Below, piece after piece: positions 23,942 through 29,888 of a stretch of DNA of 29,888 bases (position 1 is the stretch's first letter; each line of letters opens with the position of its first letter). Made by a program: the position numbers and the translations under genes. This DNA comes from JAYWGN01 sp043778255 (GTDB lineage Bacteria > Bacteroidota > Bacteroidia > Chitinophagales > Chitinophagaceae): assembly GCA_043778255.1 (NCBI GenBank), contig JAYWGN010000033.1, forward strand, positions 1 to 29,888, written 5' to 3'. The notes beneath the pieces were generated by a model, which was not told the DNA's origin, ran no database searches, and worked only from the letters and a program-made list of their open reading frames with translations.

Positions 23942-24475
23942 TTAATCTACTGTTATAGAATTTATAAATTGTAGTTTTTTAATAATAATTGTTGAAGGGA
24001 AGTTTTGTGTTTGTTTTGCAATTGTATATTCCCCATCTATAAAGCCAGAAATGCTTGAACCTACTTTTTTATTAATATTTATTGAGGCCGACTTTTGAAT
24101 AAACTTTACCGTTTTGCTATTGATAGTTAAGTTTAGTTTATTGGCATTATTGTTGGCTATTGGGGTTTTGCTTAGTTTTAATTTAGAGTCTACATACATT
24201 ATTATATCGTATTTTCTTTTGTCCGTTTCTACAATGTTATTTGTAATTCTAAATTTTAATTTAGTGCCGGTTTCAAAAATTAAGGCACAAAGGGCAGGGT
24301 AAGTATCAGTACTATCTTTTATGGCAACCCGTAAATTTTCTTGTTGTTCTTCTGTCAAAGTTTTAAACAAATTCATATCGCCAGAGGTTAAAGTAATCGT
24401 TTTGTTTTGGGCAAATGCAGTGGTACAAATAAAGCATTGCAAAAAAAAGATACAAAATGGAATTATTTTTTTCAT
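23942..24475 (-). CDS. Secreted protein behind the cytolysin-like gene, function unknown
   Basis: The 177-residue product begins with a signal peptide (MKKIIPFCIFFLQCFICTTA). The mature part has a short helix (TLTEEQQENLRVAIKDS), then about eight beta-like segments with alternating polar and hydrophobic residues (KLKFRITNNIV, YDIIMYVDSKLKL, KLNLTINSKTVKFI). No family is recognised. ATG at 24475 is chosen over 24496, which would overlap the upstream gene and put polar residues before the signal. The gap to the cytolysin-like gene is only ten bases, so it is the best candidate for a dedicated partner, chaperone or inhibitor of that protein. That role is inference. Confidence 0.72.
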   Translation of the reverse strand: MKKIIPFCIFFLQCFICTTAFAQNKTITLTSGDMNLFKTLTEEQQENLRVAIKDSTDTYPALCALIFETGTKLKFRITNNIVETDKRKYDIIMYVDSKLKLSKTPIANNNANKLNLTINSKTVKFIQKSASININKKVGSSISGFIDGEYTIAKQTQNFPSTIIIKKLQFINSITVD

Positions 24476-24485
24476 GGTTTTTAAT

Positions 24486-26150
24486 TTAATAAACAAATTT
24501 TGCAGAAATAGTAGGTATAAAACTTGTGGCTGTACTGTGCTTTGTTTCTCTAAATTCTAAAGTAGTTGTAAATGGGCTACCAGGTGCGGTTGCAATAATA
24601 TCTTTTAAAGGAATATCTCTCCAAAAAACATTAAACTTATTTGGTTCAAATTTCGATTTCGTAGTTACCATGTTAATGCCATTCATAAAGTAATCGCCAT
24701 TTGAATTCCAAATGCCACTTATTCTTAAAAATCCATTATCTCTTGCTTCTTTAGAAACATTAGGAATCAATAATTGAGCTACTGGACCAACTGCACGGCT
24801 ATCTCTTGAGCCTATTCTTGCTTGAGATGGCACACCATATATTACTCCACTCCAATATTCGTTTCCATTTAATACTAAACTGGCTTGTAAATTTCCGTCC
24901 ACACCATAACCGCCATGCACATACGATTCTAGGTTTACAGTTAGGTCTAAAGGCATATTAGGATTTGGTCCACAAATTTGTTGCGGCATATCTTCTACCC
25001 TGCAGTTTGTGATTGCAATGTCGCCATCCAAAAACCTTAGTTGGTAGCTTATAGGCTGCCCCATTTGTAATGGATAGGTTTGGTTTTTAATAGAGATATC
25101 TTTTAACAATTGGTTTACTTTTCTTATCATTTCATCGTACCCATTCACTACTACAAAAAGTGGTTCGTTGCTGCCATATAGGTATATTTTAAAATTTGTA
25201 TTTTGCATTCTATTCTTTACTTCAGATTCAAAGCCTCCTTTAAACCCCCAACCACTTGCTTCTAATTTTCCATTTATTTCTTCACTACTTACATTTTCTT
25301 CAAAATAAACCATAAGTTTTACACCATAAGTTATTTGGTTTATATAAACGTAGCTATTATCTGTATTTAAAGTTGGGTCGCCAAAAAACATACCTTGCTG
25401 TGCAGGAGTAGCAAATGCACTATAAGTAGGGTTAACATAAGAAAGTAAAAATTTATTTTTCTTCTCATCTTTATTGTATTTAAATTCTGCACTAGCATTA
25501 AAACCAAAGCCAGAGTAAGAAAGATTGGCAGCTACATTTAAACACTCGGCACTTGTAACTTGTGTGGTGGTTAAAAAAGCACCAACTCCAGATGGAGTAA
25601 CTGGGTATGGGATATACTTTACCTTATCCAAAGCTTGTTGCAAGCTCAATTCATCAGGGTTAGCAACGGTAATTGCATTTTGCGATGCATTAGATAAATA
25701 AATATTGGTAGGTAGCCTATTGGTATTTACTGTAGCGTAATTACCTGCCTGCATTTTTTCTAAACTATAAACGCCACCCAATCTTAAATTTGAAATAGCT
25801 TGAGGGTTCAAAATATCTTGATTCATTGTTTCGGCTGTATAACGTCTAGTTTCTGTTCTGCAAATCATTTTTCCTTCAGCTATTTCATCACTGCTAGACA
25901 TTACTTTGTTTACTGCTTGCTTAGTAGTTTTATCGGGAGTTGCTTTATATAAGGTTAGCGTAGTGTTGCCATTTTTTTTGCTGTATGTGGTTATTAAAGC
26001 TGCAAGTGGTGTAGCCATTACTGGGCTATTTATTACATTTGATATTGGTTGTTGCTTAGGACTATCTCTTTTAATTAACATTAATTTTAATTGTGCATTT
26101 GTATGCATAAAGCAAAATGCTAAAAATGTCATAACGATTATTTTTTTCAT
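24486..26150 (-). CDS. Cholesterol-dependent cytolysin-like (CDCL) pore-forming protein
   Basis: The 554-residue product has a signal peptide (MKKIIVMTFLAFCFMHTNA), a polar linker to about residue 95, and then the full CDC order. LNPQAISNLRLGGVYSLEKM (114-133) and RLPTNIYLSN fit CDC domain 1. SYVYINQITYGVKLMVYFE (266-284) fits the family's core motif in the pore-forming sheet. QPISYQLRFLDGD fits the CDC segment before domain 4, and VNLESYVHGGYGV begins domain 4. The Trp-rich undecapeptide (ECTGLAWEWWR in classical CDCs) is absent, so cholesterol binding in the classical way is unlikely. CDC-like proteins of this kind are known in Bacteroidota such as Elizabethkingia. ATG at 26150 is chosen because it opens the signal peptide. 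It heads the eight-gene run. Confidence 0.85.
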   Translation of the reverse strand: MKKIIVMTFLAFCFMHTNAQLKLMLIKRDSPKQQPISNVINSPVMATPLAALITTYSKKNGNTTLTLYKATPDKTTKQAVNKVMSSSDEIAEGKMICRTETRRYTAETMNQDILNPQAISNLRLGGVYSLEKMQAGNYATVNTNRLPTNIYLSNASQNAITVANPDELSLQQALDKVKYIPYPVTPSGVGAFLTTTQVTSAECLNVAANLSYSGFGFNASAEFKYNKDEKKNKFLLSYVNPTYSAFATPAQQGMFFGDPTLNTDNSYVYINQITYGVKLMVYFEENVSSEEINGKLEASGWGFKGGFESEVKNRMQNTNFKIYLYGSNEPLFVVVNGYDEMIRKVNQLLKDISIKNQTYPLQMGQPISYQLRFLDGDIAITNCRVEDMPQQICGPNPNMPLDLTVNLESYVHGGYGVDGNLQASLVLNGNEYWSGVIYGVPSQARIGSRDSRAVGPVAQLLIPNVSKEARDNGFLRISGIWNSNGDYFMNGINMVTTKSKFEPNKFNVFWRDIPLKDIIATAPGSPFTTTLEFRETKHSTATSFIPTISAKFVY

Positions 26151-26456
26151 AATTTTTTTGTTTACGATGAATAGATATTTTATTAAAGTAAAAGTAAGTT
26201 GTGTTAAAATCAGTAGTAATTGCATTGTGTGAGTATTAGTTTATTTTGAGTGAGGGTTGGGTTTAAGTGAGTAAGCATTTATTTTTTTATTTACTGCATT
26301 AAAAATTCATTCCCTTACCAAAACCCACCACTCACCATAGTTTTTTTGCAGTTGATACAGTGGTTTTACTTTCTATACTAATATTTAACCTGTTGCTTTC
26401 ATTAATTAATATCGCCTCATCTTTGAGAAATGTTCTTAATGTTGAGGCTAACTTTA
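26151..26456. other. Gap upstream of the CDC-like gene
   Basis: These 306 bases hold no gene. They separate the CDC-like gene from the upstream Ig/coiled-coil gene and would hold the operon promoter. Only near-matches to TAnnTTTG (TACTTTTA on the minus strand near 26193) are seen. A diverged copy of a sequence upstream of the next gene lies at 26312-26368. A GCCTCA/TGAGGC pair at about 26413-26449 has a long loop and no T-tract. Confidence 0.6.
26312..26368. repeat. Diverged intergenic repeat, copy A
   Basis: CCCTTACCAAAACCCACC and the following TTTTTTGCAGTTG...GGTTTTA correspond in order and spacing to 28741-28796 (CCCTTGCTAAAACCTGCT, TTTTTTGCAATTG, TGTTTTA). Both lie upstream of a minus-strand gene for a large secreted protein. 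Confidence 0.55.
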
Positions 26457-28424
26457 TTACTGTTGGGTGGCTTCTATTTTAAATTCTAATTTTATTTCGC
26501 TGCCTGTACTATTCACTGTACGTTTAATGACACCAGAAAATTTAGGCGATTGCTTTGGAGGTACATCCATAATAAATTTATTGTCAACTTTTAAATTTGC
26601 CTTCATGGTTCGGTACGCTTTTTCAATTGGGTACTCCTGATAGTTTACTTCAGGCACTATGTATTTCATAAATATATAAGCCTGCCTATTTCTAACTGCC
26701 GCCGTAAAATCCATGCCATCTTCATTAATAAATAATTTTATTTCTTTAGTATCCAAATTGTATTCTGCATCTACTGATACATTAAAGTATGCTGGTGTAG
26801 CTGTAGCTCTTGCTCCCAATCCAAAATTAAAACTTGCCTTATCTGCCTTGGATGTTGCAAATGGAATTGTTGGCGGTTTTACTTGACCTAGCATTATTAC
26901 ATATACATGGTCGTACATGGGTTGCCCTTTTATAATTGAAGTGGTTTTTAATTCTTTTGCTATCGCTTCTTTTGGGTCGGCACCAAAAGTAAAGTTGGTT
27001 GCATTTCCTTCAATATTTCCTTTCATTTTTATTATTTTCCCTGTATTTTTTGCTTTAGGGTAACGTAATGTTATAGTAGCCTCTTCTGTATTTTTATATT
27101 TCCACCAGTTTTTATCATATTCATTAAAAAACCTAAAATCGGCCGTGTGGGTAACTGTGCCTTCAAACACTCCACAATATTTTTTTAGTAATACATCCAT
27201 TAAAAAAGTTAATAAATCGCCTACAATACCTGCTACACCAAGTTTGGTTGTCAAACTCTGTGCATCTGTTAATGCCGTTGCATATATTTTGCTCGACTCT
27301 GCTACTTTAAATTCATCGCCACTAGATATTGTTTTTCCCATTTTGGTATTGGCATATCCTACACCCTTGTTTACAGCTAAAGGAATACCCTTATCAATTG
27401 TAATATTTTTTAAAATACCGGTAATTGTTTTTGTGCCAAAATTGGTAACAGTGCTAAATGCTGCCAATACTTCTTTAGCAGAATTAATATATTCACAAAT
27501 GGTATATTCAGTAGGCTTGTGGTTGGCAAACTCCTGCATTCGTTTCATATTTTCATTTTGTGTATTTAGCTCATTTTGTAATGCAGATAAATTACTACTT
27601 AAATTTTTGGGCAATACTTTTCCTCCTTTTGCTTGGACACTTATTTTTTTATTTGCAGTATTTATTTCGGTATACAATTTTTTAAGCAAATCAATTTTTT
27701 CTTTAAATTCAGCTTTCTTTTTTTCAAGTTGATTTGCATCATCACTGCTTAATTCTTTTTTTAATTCATCAATTGCCTTTTCCGTTTTTGTAGTTACCTT
27801 TTTTATAGTTAGCAAATTATCTGTTGCCATTTCATCTAATGCACTAAGTGCTGTTACCGTAATTGTCTTTTCTACAGTTTTGTTGCCATCGCTGCTAGTG
27901 GCTTTTATTACATAATCACCTTCATCGGCAGGCACTTGCCACTCTATTGTAAACTTGCCATCGTTACTTAATGGTATTATTGCATTTTGCTTATAATTGC
28001 CATTTGTTATTTCTACTTTTACTGTTGTAAAGTTTTTGTAATAAACACTTTCACCTGGTATTAAAAGGGTGCTTCCCACAAATCCTTGCTTAGGATTTTC
28101 CAGTATAATCATTCCCTTATCACTATTAGGGGATGCTGCATTTTTTGTGCCAGCACTTTTAATTTCTGTTGGGGCTTCCTTAACTTTTGTTTCTTTTACT
28201 TCAGCAGGTTCTTTTTGTTTTTTAGGCTCATTTATTACAGGTGTTTCTTTTGTAGGAGTAATCAATTTTTTTTGTTCATTTTCTACCTTTCTTTGGGCTC
28301 CTTTTGCTCTATTTATAGAATATAATCGATCTATTTTTTCAAAAAAATGTTTTATTTTTTGAGCTTCTGTTTTTTGTTGAAATATGAAGAAGGTTATAAA
28401 AATTATGTAACAAGTTTTTTTCAT
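26457..28424 (-). CDS. Large secreted Ig-like and coiled-coil protein, function unknown
   Basis: The 655-residue product has a signal peptide (MKKTCYIIFITFFIFQQKTEA). Then come a Lys/Glu/Pro-rich linker (about 40-100), an Ig-like beta-sandwich (about 105-192; TVKVEITNGNY, FTIEWQVPADEGDYVIKAT), a long helical coiled coil (about 195-305), and a region with hydrophobic helices (about 315-420; ITGILKNITI, LGVAGIVGDLLTFLMDVLL). The last 240 residues are beta-rich. The hydrophobic helices behind a coiled coil recall helical pore formers, but no known family is evident. ATG at 28424 is chosen over 28463, because it opens the signal peptide. It precedes the CDC-like gene by 306 bases on the same strand and may be its partner. 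Confidence 0.75.
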   Translation of the reverse strand: MKKTCYIIFITFFIFQQKTEAQKIKHFFEKIDRLYSINRAKGAQRKVENEQKKLITPTKETPVINEPKKQKEPAEVKETKVKEAPTEIKSAGTKNAASPNSDKGMIILENPKQGFVGSTLLIPGESVYYKNFTTVKVEITNGNYKQNAIIPLSNDGKFTIEWQVPADEGDYVIKATSSDGNKTVEKTITVTALSALDEMATDNLLTIKKVTTKTEKAIDELKKELSSDDANQLEKKKAEFKEKIDLLKKLYTEINTANKKISVQAKGGKVLPKNLSSNLSALQNELNTQNENMKRMQEFANHKPTEYTICEYINSAKEVLAAFSTVTNFGTKTITGILKNITIDKGIPLAVNKGVGYANTKMGKTISSGDEFKVAESSKIYATALTDAQSLTTKLGVAGIVGDLLTFLMDVLLKKYCGVFEGTVTHTADFRFFNEYDKNWWKYKNTEEATITLRYPKAKNTGKIIKMKGNIEGNATNFTFGADPKEAIAKELKTTSIIKGQPMYDHVYVIMLGQVKPPTIPFATSKADKASFNFGLGARATATPAYFNVSVDAEYNLDTKEIKLFINEDGMDFTAAVRNRQAYIFMKYIVPEVNYQEYPIEKAYRTMKANLKVDNKFIMDVPPKQSPKFSGVIKRTVNSTGSEIKLEFKIEATQQ

Positions 28425-28740
28425 TTTAATAAGTTTTTTTATTTTTAAAAAAGGCTGTACCATGTATTGAGTTCATCTAAACTTTATTTTATACTCACAT
28501 CTGGCAACTTCAACATGTATTAATAGTTTTTTGAAATGATAGATTTCAAATATTATTTTTTAAATTAATTGCGCATTTTCCCAATAATAGAAGTTGATAA
28601 TATTCATTTTTCTAATTAAAAATATAATGATTAGCCACATTGTAGCCATTAAAAACTGTGGACTAGTGGTTATTTTTAGTGTAATTCAGTTTTTGCTGGG
28701 TGGGCATTATTTGTGGGTTTAAAAATTCCTTAAATCCCTT

Positions 28741-28796
28741 CCCTTGCTAAAACCTGCTGCTTACCCATCTTTTTTGCAATTGGCACACTTGTTTTA
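28741..28796. repeat. Diverged intergenic repeat, copy B
   Basis: Matches 26312-26368 with several substitutions and a one-base length difference. See copy A for the shared words. Confidence 0.55.
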
Positions 28797-28836
28797 AATA
28801 AAGCAAATAATTAAACTAATTTTATAAATTAAATTT

Positions 28837-28850
28837 ACTTGTGTACAAGT
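28837..28850. promoter_or_regulatory. Perfect palindrome before the regulator gene
   Basis: ACTTGTGTACAAGT has perfect 6-bp arms around GT, 26 bases before the first possible codon of the propeller gene. It has the size and symmetry of a binding site for a dimeric regulator. Confidence 0.4.
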
Positions 28851-28876
28851 ATTCTATTAGAGTTAAGTAAATAACT

Positions 28877-29888
28877 ATCAAAAAATTAATTACCATATTA
28901 TTTTTAATTGCATCGGTGCAGTTATCTGCACAGCAGTTCCCTAATTTTAAATTTAAGCGGCTAACTACTAAAGATGGATTGAGTGGCAATGCAATAACCT
29001 ATACTTTTAAAGATAGTAAAGGATTGCTATGGTTTGGTACTACAGAAGGGTTAAATAGATACGATGGTAAAGAGTTCAAAATATATAAACATAGTACAAT
29101 TAATAAAAACACTATAGCAGGTAATCATATACTTAATATAAGTGAAGATAAAAAAGGAAATATTTGGACAAATACTTTTGATGGTGGAATAAGTTGCTTA
29201 GATATACATACCGAAAAATTTGTAAATTATTTGCCCAACGACCAAGTAGAAAATGCATTAAAAGCAAGATACCAAATGGTATTAGATGATAGCAGTCAAA
29301 TTATTTATACCACTGCTCCACAATGGATGGATATTAACACAAACCAATGGCACAGTATACCTTTGGTAAACGACAACATAAATATACCTAAAGTTGACCC
29401 AATATTAGTAAAAAGAGACATCGTTAAATGTACCGATGGTAGTATTTTTTTATATGGCTATAATGGTGTTTTTAAATTAAATAAAAAAGCAAAAAAGTTT
29501 GAAAGAGTTTTTAGCCGCCTTAACGATCCTATTTCATTTTTTAAAGACCACACAGGCAAGTGTTGGCTTGGTGATTGGAAAAATGGATTGCAAGAAATTG
29601 ATTTTATTGGTCAAAAATTAAAAACCACTATACCCAATTGTAGAATAAATTTTATAACGGAGTATAAAGATATTAATGGAAAATATTGGATTATAGCTGC
29701 GGAAAGTAGTAGGGGTCAAATTTATTGTATAGATCCTATTACAGGTAAGTATAACTTTCAATTATTTAAACCAGAAAATGAAATTATTGCTAACGCTTTA
29801 ACTGGACAAATATTTATTGATAGTGAGAGCAGATTATGGGTAGGCAGCACTGAAGGTATTTTTGTATCTGAACCTACCACCAATGCCT
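28877..29888 (+). CDS. Two-component propeller regulator, N-terminal part
   Basis: The open frame runs to the window end (337 codons). It begins with a signal-peptide-like sequence (KKLITILFLIASVQLSAQ), then blades of a Reg_prop beta-propeller: LLWFGTTEGLNRYDG is the textbook motif, with NIWTNTFDGGISCLD and RLWVGSTEGIFVS as further blades. In Bacteroidota such periplasmic propellers continue into a membrane helix and a histidine kinase or a helix-turn-helix output, sensing an outside compound. No ATG, GTG or TTG lies before the signal peptide: an in-frame TAA (28868-28870) is followed by ATA ACT ATC AAA AAA. ATC at 28877 is at the place expected for Met. It is divergent from the cytolysin-like cluster and may regulate it (inference). 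Confidence 0.85.
   Translation, partial: MKKLITILFLIASVQLSAQQFPNFKFKRLTTKDGLSGNAITYTFKDSKGLLWFGTTEGLNRYDGKEFKIYKHSTINKNTIAGNHILNISEDKKGNIWTNTFDGGISCLDIHTEKFVNYLPNDQVENALKARYQMVLDDSSQIIYTTAPQWMDINTNQWHSIPLVNDNINIPKVDPILVKRDIVKCTDGSIFLYGYNGVFKLNKKAKKFERVFSRLNDPISFFKDHTGKCWLGDWKNGLQEIDFIGQKLKTTIPNCRINFITEYKDINGKYWIIAAESSRGQIYCIDPITGKYNFQLFKPENEIIANALTGQIFIDSESRLWVGSTEGIFVSEPTTNA

Larger units (their letters stand above)
28425..28876. other. Divergent intergenic region beside the cluster
   Basis: About 450 bases separate the Ig/coiled-coil gene (minus) from the propeller regulator (plus). No gene is visible. The region holds copy B of the diverged intergenic repeat (28741-28796) and a palindrome at 28837-28850 just upstream of the regulator. 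On the minus strand an AATATTTG near 28549 is close to, but not, a TAnnTTTG box. Confidence 0.6.

Noticed and set aside
26413..26449. GCCTCA/TGAGGC pair behind the Ig/coiled-coil gene as terminator
   Set aside because: The stem is only six pairs, the loop is over 20 bases, and no T-tract follows on the minus strand.
27145..27732. 195-codon hydrophobic plus-strand frame
   Set aside because: Antisense of the Ig/coiled-coil gene; the hydrophobic look comes from complements of Lys- and Asn-rich codons.

Overview
The window comes from an AT-rich genome of the phylum Bacteroidota, most likely a member of the Chitinophagales/Sphingobacteriales side. The evidence is the gene content (a DUF5916 outer-membrane protein, a YugP-like zinc peptidase, a secreted S74-type tail fiber domain protein, a two-component propeller regulator), the lack of clear Shine-Dalgarno sequences, the A-rich translation starts, and several promoters of the Bacteroidota type (TTTG, about 20 bases, TAnnTTTG). 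The genus cannot be told from the sequence.

Positions 1-4170 hold a DUF3891 gene, a small membrane protein gene and radA, all on the minus strand. They are separated by unusually repeat-rich intergenic DNA: a 261-bp fold-back element, a duplicated 64-bp sequence, tandem AATTAAGA-type repeats, and several hairpins with the apex GCGAAGC. Positions 4170-11080 hold a membrane zinc metallopeptidase, a PD-(D/E)XK (Rpn/transposase-like) nuclease, ruvB, a DUF5916 protein (minus strand), an ATPase_2-type AAA protein flanked by copies of a 14-bp repeat, and a HupE/UreJ-like membrane protein. Positions 11150-17340 are mostly housekeeping or generic: an M1 metallopeptidase, a di-heme cytochrome c peroxidase, recO, two tandem clpP genes and tRNA-Gln(UUG).

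Positions 17398-28424 form the most interesting part. Nine minus-strand genes follow one another and eight of them (all but the acyltransferase) begin with an export signal. The eight from 26150 down to 17398 are separated by 2 to 46 bases and look like one operon. Its first gene encodes a protein with the whole fold signature of a cholesterol-dependent cytolysin (CDC) but without the Trp-rich undecapeptide, so a CDC-like (CDCL) pore-forming protein. After it come five secreted or lipid-anchored proteins of unknown function (two are tandem paralogues), a YadA-head-like repeat protein ending in an S74 self-cleaving chaperone domain, and an acyltransferase. A large secreted Ig/coiled-coil protein lies just upstream. 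Divergent from it, cut by the window end, is a two-component propeller regulator whose reading frame has no ATG at the expected place. I read this as a candidate pore-forming effector locus with its own secreted accessory proteins and perhaps its own sensor; that functional link is inference.

Three genes (4917, 9294, recO at 15559) have a TAnnTTTG box that ends 3 to 4 bases before the ATG, which predicts leaderless mRNAs.
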